Below are positions 1 through 8,010 of a DNA stretch of 64,000 bases, piece by piece. Each line of letters begins with the position of its first letter. The stretch's first letter is position 1. This DNA is from Nocardioides conyzicola (GTDB lineage Bacteria; Actinomycetota; Actinomycetes; Propionibacteriales; Nocardioidaceae), in the NCBI RefSeq assembly GCF_039543825.1, contig NZ_BAABKM010000005.1, positions 438,268 through 502,267 on the forward strand, given 5' to 3'. The notes under the pieces are model-generated. The model did no database searches. It was not told where the DNA came from and saw nothing but the letters and a program-made list of their open reading frames with translations. The translations under genes and the position numbers were made by a program.

Positions 1-841
1 CCCGGACGACCGGGGGGACGGTGCGGTGCGCGGCGCCGACCAGCGACTCGCGCAGCGCGTGTCGAGCCGGTTCGAGCAGCAGGTCGCCGGCGGCCGACAG
101 CCCGCCGCCGATCACCACGATCTGGGGGTCGAACGACGCGACCAGGTTGGCGACGCCGACCCCGAGCCACTCGCCGACCTCCGCGAACGCCGCCAGCGCG
201 ACCGGGTCCCCCGCCGCCGCGGCTGCGGTGATCGCCGGCCCGGCCAGGTCCTCGACGCCCTGGTCGCGGACGAAGCGGGTGAGGGCGTTGCCGCTGCAGT
301 ACTGCTCCCAGCAGCCCGTGCCGCCGCACTCACAGGGCCGCCCACCGGGCACGACCTGGTTGTGGCCGAACTCCCCGGCCATCCCGTTGTAGCCGCGCAG
401 CACCTCGCCGTCGAGGATCAGCGCGCCGCCGATGCCGGTGCCGAGAGTGACCACGACCGCGCTCTCCGCGTCGCCGACCGCGCCGTACGTGAGCTCGGCG
501 CGCGCGGCGCAGTTGGCGTCGTTGTCGAGCACGACCGGGGCGCTCCAGCGCTCGGCCAGCCGCGCCCGCACCCCCTCGTCCTGCCAGGGCAGGTGCGGCG
601 CGAAGCGGACCCGCTCCCCCTGGGCGTCCACGAAGCCGGCGGCGGCGATGCCGATCGCGCCGACCCGTCGTACGCCCGCGATCTCCTGCACCGCCTCGGT
701 CAGCGCGTCCTCGACCAGGCGGGCCTCGACGCGGCGGCCCGGCGTCGTACGCGTGGCGGTGCGCAGCACCCGGCCGGCCGAGGAGACCGCGGCGGCCAGG
801 ACCTTGGTCCCGCCGATGTCGACACCGATGAAGAGGGGCAC
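1..841 (-). CDS. ROK-family sugar kinase or regulator, partial at left edge
   Basis: The reading frame runs off the left edge, so only the first 280 codons of a family usually 300-320 residues long are visible. The start is a GTG at 841, 4 bp after the tadG-like stop. An N-terminal phosphate-binding motif DIGGTK lies at about residues 8-13. It is followed by DNDANCAARAE, GTGIGG, the zinc motif CECGGTGCWEQY and IGGGLS, all ROK hallmarks. There is no N-terminal helix-turn-helix, so a sugar kinase such as glucokinase or N-acetylmannosamine kinase is more likely than a NagC/XylR-type repressor. The substrate cannot be told. It lies directly downstream of tadE/tadG on the same strand and may be cotranscribed with them. 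A second ROK gene lies at 6685-7626. Confidence 0.88.
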   Translation of the reverse strand, partial: MPLFIGVDIGGTKVLAAAVSSAGRVLRTATRTTPGRRVEARLVEDALTEAVQEIAGVRRVGAIGIAAAGFVDAQGERVRFAPHLPWQDEGVRARLAERWSAPVVLDNDANCAARAELTYGAVGDAESAVVVTLGTGIGGALILDGEVLRGYNGMAGEFGHNQVVPGGRPCECGGTGCWEQYCSGNALTRFVRDQGVEDLAGPAITAAAAAGDPVALAAFAEVGEWLGVGVANLVASFDPQIVVIGGGLSAAGDLLLEPARHALRESLVGAAHRTVPPVVR

Positions 842-845
842 CGGG

Positions 846-2666
846 CTATTCGATCAGACGCACCGGGTCTCCGTTGACCGCAGCCGTCCATGTCGTCGTG
901 TCGTTGACCGCCGAGGTGAACGACACGCGCACCCGGAACCAGCACCCGCCCGAGCTCAGGTAGTTGCAGGAGTAGTCCGTCGGGATCGGGATGTTGATGG
1001 TCTCCGACTGCGCGTTCCAGCTGGGGTTGGCCGAGTTGCTCACCCCGGAGATCGAGCAGTTCGGCAGCGTGACCGTCTTGAAGCCGGTGCCGGTGCAGTT
1101 CTTGATCGGCGAGCCGATCACGTCGGTCGGCGCCAGCACGGTGACCGTGCCGCCGGTGTTGCCCGGCGCGTCGCCGACGTCGAAGAACTTGAAGACGACG
1201 GTCTTGCCCGCGGCGCCCGGGAGCACCCGGATCAGGTTGAAGGTCGAGCTGGCCGCGTCGCTGTTGGCGAAGATCGGCATCCGCCCGTACGACGCCACCG
1301 AGACCGCCTGCGAGATCGTGGGCGTCGTGCCGTACACCCGGACCGCGAAGCGGTTGCTGCTCCCACCGTGCACGGACGTGTCGTCGGCCTCCCCCTGCTT
1401 GAACATCGCGCTGGTCGCCGCGTCGGGTGGGACGTAGCTGCCGTCGCCGCTCGTGGTGCCGCCGAGCTTCACGTTGGTGCGCACCTGCAGGTAGTAGTCG
1501 CCGGCCTGCGTCGGCGTGAACGTGCACAGCGTCCGCCACTGGTGGAACACCTGGGCGAGCTGGGAGTCGTACGCCGCGTTGGTCTTGTCGAGGTACTTCG
1601 CCATGAAGCCGTCGAGGTTCGGCTTCTGGTTGCCCCGGCTGTCCTTGCCCTCGTCCTTGTCGACGTAGTACCAGCCCTTGTACTGCCGCGTGCAGCCCGC
1701 CAACGGGGTCGCGTTCAGCGGGTTGTGGTCGTCCGAGGGCCCGCGCAGGCCGAACGACGTGACCGTCGCGGGCTGGCTCGTGTTGGCCTGCATGTCGCCC
1801 GTGCAGAACTCGTTGGGCGAGCCGCCGGTGTTCATCAGGTAGCGCGTCGTGGCGTCCGGTGCGTAGATGTTCATGTTGTTGGTGAGCGGCCCGTAGACGC
1901 CCTTCTCGCAGTAGTCGCCGGTGTGGACGGACGCCGGGTCGTAGAGCTGGAGGGTGATCGGCTTGGCGACCGCGGCCGGCAGCACCCGTACCAGCAGGAA
2001 GTAGCCCTCGGGCCGGAACTCGGTGTTGACCAGCCCCGAGGTGCAGGCCCACTCCGAGGCCGAGCCGCACCCGCGCACGGCGTACTCGTCACCGTTGCCC
2101 TTCGCGACGTCGGGGCCGTTCATGTTCATCCAGAAGTCGGGCGTCGAGGTGCACGAGGCGCCTGACGGTACGGCGAGCTGCGAGCCGGCCGGTCCGGCGT
2201 TGGCCGTGCCCGGGGGCTCGTCGCCCATGGTGTTGCAGGGGCTGCCCATCGGCTGCGGGCCGGTGTAGTCCGCGACCGCGTGCCGAGTGACCGTGGAGCT
2301 GCCGATCCCGAGGTACTTGGCGAAGATGTTGTCGATCTTGCTCGAGACCTTCACGTCGAGCTGGGTGGGCTGGCGTCCCGGGGCGACCGACACGGTCGTC
2401 GTACCGGTGTTGGGGAAGCCGTTGCGGCCGGAGACCTCGACCGCGGCCTTGGTCGCCTCGTTGAGGTCCTGCGGCATCCAGGTGACCCCGGCGAGCGCGG
2501 CGGCGTCGGCCGCCTTCTGCACGCGCTCCGCCTCGAGGTACATCCGGGCCAGGTCCACCGACACGGCGCACAGCGCGAAGAAGGTCGCCGAGATCACCAC
2601 GGCCACGAGGACCGCCGCCAGGCCGCGCTCGTCGTCGCGCCGGCTGCTTCGTCGCTGGGTGCTCAT
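846..2666 (-). CDS. TadG-like pilus assembly protein with large exported domain
   Basis: This 606-residue protein begins with a short basic segment and one membrane helix at about residues 15-37, followed by a TadE/G-like region (ARMYLEAERVQKAADAAALAG) typical of TadG and RsaF-type minor pseudopilins. The remaining roughly 500 residues would lie outside the membrane. They contain many cysteines and two related segments, around residue 220 (VRVLPAAVAKPITLQLYD) and residue 475 (IRVLPGAAGKTVVFKFFD), which suggests a duplicated beta-rich module. No MIDAS-type vWA motif is present. The ATG at 2666 overlaps the stop of the upstream tadE-like gene (ATGA), so the two are translationally coupled. An in-frame extension upstream of 2666 is only the shadow of that gene. 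Confidence 0.75.
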   Translation of the reverse strand: MSTQRRSSRRDDERGLAAVLVAVVISATFFALCAVSVDLARMYLEAERVQKAADAAALAGVTWMPQDLNEATKAAVEVSGRNGFPNTGTTTVSVAPGRQPTQLDVKVSSKIDNIFAKYLGIGSSTVTRHAVADYTGPQPMGSPCNTMGDEPPGTANAGPAGSQLAVPSGASCTSTPDFWMNMNGPDVAKGNGDEYAVRGCGSASEWACTSGLVNTEFRPEGYFLLVRVLPAAVAKPITLQLYDPASVHTGDYCEKGVYGPLTNNMNIYAPDATTRYLMNTGGSPNEFCTGDMQANTSQPATVTSFGLRGPSDDHNPLNATPLAGCTRQYKGWYYVDKDEGKDSRGNQKPNLDGFMAKYLDKTNAAYDSQLAQVFHQWRTLCTFTPTQAGDYYLQVRTNVKLGGTTSGDGSYVPPDAATSAMFKQGEADDTSVHGGSSNRFAVRVYGTTPTISQAVSVASYGRMPIFANSDAASSTFNLIRVLPGAAGKTVVFKFFDVGDAPGNTGGTVTVLAPTDVIGSPIKNCTGTGFKTVTLPNCSISGVSNSANPSWNAQSETINIPIPTDYSCNYLSSGGCWFRVRVSFTSAVNDTTTWTAAVNGDPVRLIE

Positions 2667-3331
2667 GGGTGCGGGGTCACCGTCCCCGGCTTGCAGGAGT
2701 CGGGGTCCAGCGGCTCGAACTTCATCACCGCGCGGTCCTCCAGGCTGGCGCCGTCGCCGAGGAAGCCGGTCGAGAACTTGTGGGTGGCCCGGAGGTAGAT
2801 CCCGAGCGTGTCGCCCTCGTTGACGCACGCGTTGACGGACGCGGAGTCCCAGGTGCCGCTGTCGTAGCGGAACGAGTCGGACGGAGCCCACCACTTGAAC
2901 ATCACGCAGGCGGTGATCCCCGAGCATGAGGTCGGCATCGTGGTCGTCGACTCGCCCCCGGGGAAGCCCTTCTTGTTCGCCTTGTAGATCAGGATGTACT
3001 TGATCAGGTCCTGCGGCATCGACTGACCCGCGTGCTGGATCGCGTCGGCCGCCGCCTGCGCGAACGCCGGGGTGCTCGTCGGCGTGCACACGGGCGCCCC
3101 AGCTCCCGACGGACAGGTGCCCGGTCCGGCATCGGCCGCCGCCGACGCCACCCGCGCCCCCTGACGGGTCGCCGACGTGATCGCGACGTCGTCCTTCACC
3201 AGCAGCGTGATCTCCACGATGCCGAAGATGACGGCCATCAGGATCGGCAGCACGAGGGCAGCCTCGACGGCGACGGCGCCCCGCTGGTCGCGGGCCGTCC
3301 GTCGGTGCAGGCAACGCGGTCTCCCGGACAC
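2663..3331 (-). CDS. TadE-like pseudopilin
   Basis: The protein has about 222 residues. Its N-terminus carries the TadE signature RGAVAVEAALVLPILMAVIFG, forming a membrane helix near residues 19-40, followed by SATRQGARVASAA. TadE and TadF/G proteins are minor pseudopilins that help assemble Flp pili. Two in-frame GTG starts are possible, at 3346 and 3331. The GTG at 3331 is preferred because GAAGGGAG lies 6 nt before it, whereas that purine tract would fall inside the longer reading. The C-terminal part contains several cysteines and is probably exported. It forms a coupled pair with the tadG-like gene. The main Tad machinery lies 8 kb away at 11753-18070. Confidence 0.75.
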   Translation of the reverse strand: MSGRPRCLHRRTARDQRGAVAVEAALVLPILMAVIFGIVEITLLVKDDVAITSATRQGARVASAAADAGPGTCPSGAGAPVCTPTSTPAFAQAAADAIQHAGQSMPQDLIKYILIYKANKKGFPGGESTTTMPTSCSGITACVMFKWWAPSDSFRYDSGTWDSASVNACVNEGDTLGIYLRATHKFSTGFLGDGASLEDRAVMKFEPLDPDSCKPGTVTPHP

Positions 3332-3448
3332 CGGTCTCCCTTCCACGGGTGACCGGACGCTAGTGACAGAGCCGTGCCCGGCACATCACCTGCGGCCCGA
3401 AAGGGTCCGATCCGACCACGAGGTCTGACCGAACGGCCGACACGCAGG

Positions 3449-4057
3449 TCAGGGAGCGACGTACGCCAGGTCGAGGGTGTCCGTGCTGTCGCCCCACCGC
3501 AGTGCCAGGTGCCAGCACCCTGCCTTCGGCAGGTCGATGATGGAGGGACCGGGTCCACCGTCGACCACCCGGGTCGTGGTGTCCGAGCCGTCCGCGAGCG
3601 TCGCGGTGATGTGGAGCGTCGAGCTCTTGTCGTCGCGGGAGACCCACAGGATCTTGTTGTTGTGGTCGGCCGCGGGCGGACTCGCCAGCGGGTCCGCGAA
3701 GAGGATCGCGACGATCGCGCCGTCGTCGCCCAGCACGTACGGCATGCGCGGGCGAGGGTCCGAGAACCCCGACCGCGCCCACTCCGGTATGACCCGGTTC
3801 GGGACCGGGTCCACGCACGATGCGCCGGGCGCGGTCGTCGTGGGGTCTGTCCCTCCAGACCCCTCGGAGCTGAGGACTACCGGCACCACTGCTGCGGTGG
3901 CCGCCACGACCGCGGCCGTCGCGAGGCCCGCGACGCCCCAGCGACGATGGCGTCGACGGTTGCCCGCGGCGGCGAGATCCCGCGCAGGCGCCACCGGTAC
4001 GGCGATGTCGTCGGTCGCCGCTCGCAGCAGCTCGGCAACCTGGTGTTCGTCGATCAT
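3449..4057 (-). CDS. membrane protein, probable anti-sigma factor
   Basis: This 202-residue protein has a cytoplasmic N-terminal segment of about 38 residues (HQVAELLRAATDDIAVP), one membrane helix at about residues 39-62 and an extracytoplasmic domain of about 140 residues with two cysteines. The ATG at 4057 shares its A with the TGA of the sigma gene (TGATG), and GGAG lies 5 nt upstream, so it beats the GTG at 4060. The partner position and topology fit an anti-sigma factor for the SigE-family sigma factor. The usual zinc-binding HxxxCxxC of ZAS anti-sigma factors is absent. The role is inferred from context only. Confidence 0.6.
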   Translation of the reverse strand: MIDEHQVAELLRAATDDIAVPVAPARDLAAAGNRRRHRRWGVAGLATAAVVAATAAVVPVVLSSEGSGGTDPTTTAPGASCVDPVPNRVIPEWARSGFSDPRPRMPYVLGDDGAIVAILFADPLASPPAADHNNKILWVSRDDKSSTLHITATLADGSDTTTRVVDGGPGPSIIDLPKAGCWHLALRWGDSTDTLDLAYVAP

Positions 4058-4575
4058 CACTTCTCCTCGTGTGCTCGCGTGATGAGGTCACGCAGTGACG
4101 TGTCCTCGGAGAGCGCGGCGATGGCCCTCGACGCCCGGCTCTTGACCGTGCCGGGCGCGATCCCGAGCACGCTCGCGATCTGGGCCTCGGTCAGGTCGGC
4201 GAAGTAGCGCAGCACCAGCACCTGGCGCTGCTCGTGACCGAGCCGCCCGAGCGACGACCGGATGCTGTGGCTCAGCGACACCTCGGTCGCCGGGTCGCCC
4301 GTCGGCGGAGGCTCGGGCAGGTCCTGGTAGGGAATCTCCCCGCGCCACTTGCGGCGCCTGCTGCGGCCGATGCCGTTGACCAGCACCCGGTAGACGTAGG
4401 CGTCCCGGTCGTCCGCGGCCGACACCCGGCCCCACGCGGCGTAGCACCGGATCAACGCCTCCTGCACCGCGTCCTCGGCATCCTGGTCACCGCAGCCGAA
4501 CAGGATCGCCGCGCGCACCAGGCGCGCGTAGCGGGCATCCACGAATGCCCGGTAGTCGTCCTCGTCTGGCTTCAC
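4057..4575 (-). CDS. SigE-family ECF RNA polymerase sigma factor
   Basis: The protein has 172 residues, normal for a two-domain ECF sigma factor. Region 2 (about residues 8-75) includes DAEDAVQEALIRCYAAW, the core-binding and -10 recognition helices. Region 4 (about residues 110-165) has the helix-turn-helix LTEAQIASVLGIAPGTVKSR, which reads the -35 element. The start is GTG at 4575 with GAAGGA 6 nt upstream. It is coupled to the membrane protein at 3449-4057. The tadE/tadG-like genes follow on the same strand 117 bp further on and could be targets, but no matching promoter pair was identified. Confidence 0.9.
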   Translation of the reverse strand: MKPDEDDYRAFVDARYARLVRAAILFGCGDQDAEDAVQEALIRCYAAWGRVSAADDRDAYVYRVLVNGIGRSRRRKWRGEIPYQDLPEPPPTGDPATEVSLSHSIRSSLGRLGHEQRQVLVLRYFADLTEAQIASVLGIAPGTVKSRASRAIAALSEDTSLRDLITRAHEEK

Positions 4576-4650
4576 GATCGTCCTTCGTCAGGTGCTCTCC
4601 TACCCCTAACGAGCACCTGGGCCATCCTCCCGGTTCCCTCAGGACGTGCG

Positions 4651-4683
4651 AATCACCCCGTCGGCGGTGCCGGCGGGGTGGTT
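4651..4683 (-). terminator. intrinsic-type hairpin after the DUF222/HNH gene
   Basis: AATCACCCCGTCGGC and GCCGGCGGGGTGGTT form a 15-bp stem (with G-U pairs) around a 3-nt loop. It begins immediately after the stop codon of the gene at 4684-5943 and lies before the sigma operon on the same strand. The T-tract is short. Confidence 0.65.
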
Positions 4684-5943
4684 TCAGTGGGTATGTCGGG
4701 TGTGCGTGGTGTCCCAGGTGTAGGAGTACCCGTACGGGGTGGTCCAGGTGAACGTGGTCGGGCTGGTGCGGGTGACGGTCCAGCCGCCGTGGGTCTTGTA
4801 GCGGTGGTGACCCCGGCACAGGGGCGCGAGGTTGGGGGACTCGGTGTTGGTGCCGTCGAAGTTCTCGAGATGGTCCAGGTCGGCCGGCCGTGCTGGTCTC
4901 GTGCAGTGCGGGAACACGCAGGTCGCGTTGGTCAGCACCGCCTGCTCCCGCATCGCCTCGGTCGGTCGGTAGGCGTCCGTCGACAGGTGCTCGTTGAGGT
5001 CGATGACCGGACGGATCGTGACCCGGGTGTTGGTGCCGGCGCACCAGCCCTTCACCTGCTCCACGGACACCGACGACCGAGTGTTCTCGACACCGGCGAC
5101 TCCTGCCTCGGAGAGGTGGACGTAGATCACCAGCTCCCGCTTGCGCTGAGGCCGCGGTTCATCCTGGGTGCCTAGGTCGAGGGTCAGCTCCCGGCGGGCG
5201 AGCGCTCCGGCGGCCATCGACCGGCGGACGTTGAGCGACTCGGTGGAGCCGAGGTCGGCGAGCTCTTTGGCGCCGGCGGCGATCGCGTCGTTGAAGTCGA
5301 TCGCATCCGCCAGGTCGAGCTCCCCGTCGACGTGGACAGTGCCGTTGAAGGACACCTGGTCCAGGTCCACATCCAGGCACCTCTCGTCGGCGGCCTCCCG
5401 GCGCCGCTTCTCCGCCAGCTGGGGGTCGAACCGGCGGATCGCGTCCTCGACGGCCCGGTCGATCTGCGCGAACGAGCACCGCCCGATGTGATGCGCGAGG
5501 TGGGCGTCCACGTAGCCGGCACCCGCCCGACAGAGCGGCTTGGTGGCCTGGGCGATCTTGCGGGCCTTCCACACCTGCACCCGACCCGACGTGACGGCGG
5601 CCCAGATCTTCGGGAGGCGGTAGCGGATCTCGACCGCGTCACCGAGGTACGTCCTGCCAGCGTCGGTCGACATCCCCAACGCGAGGGCGAGGTCACCGAC
5701 GCAGAACTCCGCCACCAACGGTGCCCCCGGTCCGGCGACCGCGAGCTCGCCCTGGGTGCCGTCCACGGTGGCGGCGTCGTCCAGGGTGTCGGTGGGGTTC
5801 ATGACCGCCCACGCAACGGCCAGCTCCAGCTTGTCGATCTCGACCTGGTTGCCGACGAGATGGCGGTCGTGGAGCGCGGCCAGCACCTGGTCCGGGGAGT
5901 CGTACGACTCCCCGGATCGGGTGGTGTCCTGGCCTTCGCTCAT
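4684..5943 (-). CDS. DUF222 domain protein with C-terminal HNH nuclease (13E12 family)
   Basis: This 419-residue protein has the layout of the actinobacterial 13E12/REP13E12 family. The DUF222 domain (about residues 15-310) includes LELAVAWAVMNP and ARKIAQATKPL. A C-terminal HNH motif follows: CVFPHCTRPARPADLDHLENF, then NLAPLCRGHHRYKTHGGW. Such proteins occur in many copies per genome and their biological role is unknown; the HNH fold implies DNA cleavage. The start is ATG at 5943. A longer in-frame reading to 6234 is rejected because it runs through the tandem repeat array. It stands alone between a terminator hairpin and the repeats. Confidence 0.85.
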   Translation of the reverse strand: MSEGQDTTRSGESYDSPDQVLAALHDRHLVGNQVEIDKLELAVAWAVMNPTDTLDDAATVDGTQGELAVAGPGAPLVAEFCVGDLALALGMSTDAGRTYLGDAVEIRYRLPKIWAAVTSGRVQVWKARKIAQATKPLCRAGAGYVDAHLAHHIGRCSFAQIDRAVEDAIRRFDPQLAEKRRREAADERCLDVDLDQVSFNGTVHVDGELDLADAIDFNDAIAAGAKELADLGSTESLNVRRSMAAGALARRELTLDLGTQDEPRPQRKRELVIYVHLSEAGVAGVENTRSSVSVEQVKGWCAGTNTRVTIRPVIDLNEHLSTDAYRPTEAMREQAVLTNATCVFPHCTRPARPADLDHLENFDGTNTESPNLAPLCRGHHRYKTHGGWTVTRTSPTTFTWTTPYGYSYTWDTTHTRHTH

Positions 5944-6069
5944 AGGTCTAGCCAAGCACTGGCCACCGACATTCAGACCCTGAAAACCCTTGTTTTGACC
6001 GGGATGTGGACAATTTCCAGAAGTATTTCCGCGGGTTTTTCGCGGCCGCCGGTGGGGTGATTGCCGGCG

Positions 6070-6670
6070 GCCGGAAACCCGGCCGCGGATCGCAACCCGC
6101 TGCCCGCCGTACCCGTCGTAGCTGCCTATCGGCGACCAACCCGAGTCGACCCGCAGCCAACGCACATCGCCCTGCCCACGCTGCGGGGGTCTCGACGACG
6201 CTCGCTGGCGCTCGCTGCTCGACCACCGAGGCAAGCCGCAAAGCCGGGCAGCGACCGCAACCCACCTGCCCGCCGTACCCGGCGTAGCTGCCTATCGGCG
6301 ACCGACCCGCACGGACCCGCAGCCATCGCACATCGCCCCGCCTACGCTGCGGAGGTCTCGACGACGCTCGCTGGCGCTCGCTGCTCGACCACCGGGGAAG
6401 CCGAAAAGCCGGGCAGCGACGCCGACCCAAGACCGCCTCACCCGGCGTAGCTGCCTATCGGCGACCGACCCGAGTCGACCCGCAGCCATCGCACATCGCG
6501 CTGCCTACGCTGCGGGGGTCTCGACGACGCTCGCTGGCGCTCGCTGCTCGACCACCGAGGACCCGCAAAGCCGGGCAGCGACGCCGACCCGCGACCGCCG
6601 TACCCGTCGTAGCTGCCTATCGGCGAACAACCCCAGCGGACCCGCAGCCCGCGGTGACCGCACTACCTTC
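6070..6670. repeat. tandem array of about 163-bp REP-like units (three full, one partial)
   Basis: The core GTAGCTGCCTATCGGCGA occurs at 6118, 6284, 6447 and 6609, a spacing of 166, 163 and 162 bp. Each full unit also carries CGCTCGCTGGCGCTCGCTGC between GGTCTCGACGA and TCGACCACC, then GCAAAGCCGGGCAGCGAC or a close variant. The fourth copy breaks off after GCGGACCCGCAGCC. The array fills the gap of about 740 bp between the DUF222/HNH start and the glucokinase stop, where no gene was found. The family also appears inverted near 63725-63960, and a related type lies at 40544-40939. Confidence 0.9.
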
Positions 6671-6684
6671 ACTTCCACTGAGCG

Positions 6685-7626
6685 TCAGCGGCGGGAGAGG
6701 TCTGCGGCGCCGATGAGACCGGCCTTGTTGCCGAGGCGGGCCTTGCGGATCTCGGGGATCGGGCGGAAGCCACGGCCCACGAGCTGGCCGGCGAAGGCGG
6801 TGCGGGTGGGCTCGAGGAGCAGGTCCCCCGCCTCGCTCACGCCGCCGCCGATGACCACGACGCCCGGGTCGAGGATCTCGGTGAGGGACGCGATGCCCTC
6901 GCCGAGCCAGCGGCCGAGCTCGGCGAGCTGCTGGCGGGCGCCCTCGTCGCCGTGCTGTGCCGCCTCGGTGATGAGGGGGCCGGTGATCTTGTTGAGGTCA
7001 CCGCCGGCGCGCTCGAGCATGCCGCGGGCGATCATCGCGCCGCTCATGGCGAGCGAGCGGGCCTCGCGCACGAGGGCGGAGCCGCTGGCGTACTGCTCGA
7101 AGCAGCCGTGCTTGCCGCAGCCGCACAGGATCCCGTTGGGCACGACCCGCATGTGGCCGATCTCGGCGCCGACGCCGTTGGCGCCGCGGTAGACCTCGCC
7201 GTCGAGGACGAGCCCTCCCCCGACACCGGTGCCGACCGTGACGAGCAGCAGGTCGTCGGCGTCGTGGCCGGCGCCGTAGACGAACTCGCCCCAGGCCGCG
7301 GCGTTGGCGTCGTTCTCGATGACCACGGGCAGGTCGACGCGCTTCTCGAGCTCGCCCTTGAGGTCCTCGTTGCGCCAGGCGACGTTGGGGGCAAAGAGCA
7401 CGACGGCGCGGGCCTTGTCGACGTACCCGGCCGCGCCGACGCCCACGGTCGCGATGTCGTGACGCGAGCGCAGCTGCGAGACGAGGCCGGCGATGGCCTC
7501 CTCGATCGCCTCCGCGTCCGTCGCCGGCGACTCGACGCGCAGCTCCTCGACGATGGTGCCGTTCTCGTCGACCACGCCACCGGCGATCTTGGTGCCGCCG
7601 ACATCGATCCCACAGGCCAGGCTCAT
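6685..7626 (-). CDS. glk: ROK-family glucokinase
   Basis: This 313-residue protein is full length for the family. It shows DVGGTK near residues 8-13 (phosphate binding), ENDANAAAWGEF with the catalytic Asp, GTGVGGG, the zinc-binding CGCGKHGCFEQYASG, and IGGGVSEAG near the C-terminus. It most resembles actinobacterial ATP- or polyphosphate-dependent glucokinases that phosphorylate glucose in the cytoplasm. The start ATG at 7626 overlaps the TGA of the upstream CxxC protein, so it is the last gene of a coupled four-gene operon (9638 to 6685). In Mycobacterium and Streptomyces a similar group of genes sits beside a FadD-type ligase, as here. Confidence 0.88.
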   Translation of the reverse strand: MSLACGIDVGGTKIAGGVVDENGTIVEELRVESPATDAEAIEEAIAGLVSQLRSRHDIATVGVGAAGYVDKARAVVLFAPNVAWRNEDLKGELEKRVDLPVVIENDANAAAWGEFVYGAGHDADDLLLVTVGTGVGGGLVLDGEVYRGANGVGAEIGHMRVVPNGILCGCGKHGCFEQYASGSALVREARSLAMSGAMIARGMLERAGGDLNKITGPLITEAAQHGDEGARQQLAELGRWLGEGIASLTEILDPGVVVIGGGVSEAGDLLLEPTRTAFAGQLVGRGFRPIPEIRKARLGNKAGLIGAADLSRR

Positions 7627-8009
7627 CGGTCTCCCTCCTCGGGATCAGTCTGTACGTCGGGCTCGTCCGGCCAGTCACCGGTGTCGTCCAGGTCGATGTG
7701 CTCGACGCCGCCAGGGGCGGTCCGGCCGTCCGGCGACGCGGCCGAGAGCAGGCCGGCGAGGGCCTGGAGCGCTCCGGTCGCCGCCAGGGCGAGCTGTTCC
7801 TTCACCTCGGGGCGCAGGTCGCGCACCAGGTGCACGGTCCGGCAGATCGGGCAGTAGGTGCACTCCGGTGCACCCGTGGCCAGATGGCCCTCGAGGTCGG
7901 GCGTGGCGTCCTTGGCCCAGTCGGACAAGGCGCCCAGCAGCTTGACGGCCTCCTCGGCCACCGTGCCGACGTCCGGCGCGTGGCCCGGCTCGTTCGTGTC
8001 CCCGCTCAT
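7623..8009 (-). CDS. conserved actinobacterial protein with CxxC pair (unknown function)
   Basis: This protein has 128 residues. Its central motif CTYCPICRTVHLVRDLRPEV has two cysteine pairs like a small metal-binding knuckle. It is followed by a helical region (VKEQLALAATGALQALAGLL) and an acidic, proline-rich tail. No signal peptide or membrane helix is visible. It sits between the ArsA-like ATPase (1-bp gap) and glucokinase (4-bp overlap), an arrangement I recall as common in actinobacteria. Cotranslation suggests a shared job, but none can be named. Confidence 0.75.
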   Translation of the reverse strand: MSGDTNEPGHAPDVGTVAEEAVKLLGALSDWAKDATPDLEGHLATGAPECTYCPICRTVHLVRDLRPEVKEQLALAATGALQALAGLLSAASPDGRTAPGGVEHIDLDDTGDWPDEPDVQTDPEEGDR

Positions 8010-8010
8010 G

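Noticed and set aside
4605..4640. Possible autoregulatory ECF promoter (GGAAC then CGTT) before the sigma gene
   Set aside because: The spacing of 21 nt is too long for the usual 16-17 nt of ECF promoters.
5944..6234. N-terminal extension of the DUF222/HNH protein
   Set aside because: The extra in-frame stretch is made of the tandem repeats and lacks DUF222 similarity; ATG at 5943 fits the family start.
6070..6670. Possible CRISPR array
   Set aside because: The units are about 163 bp and nearly identical throughout, with no short repeat plus unique spacer pattern and no cas genes.
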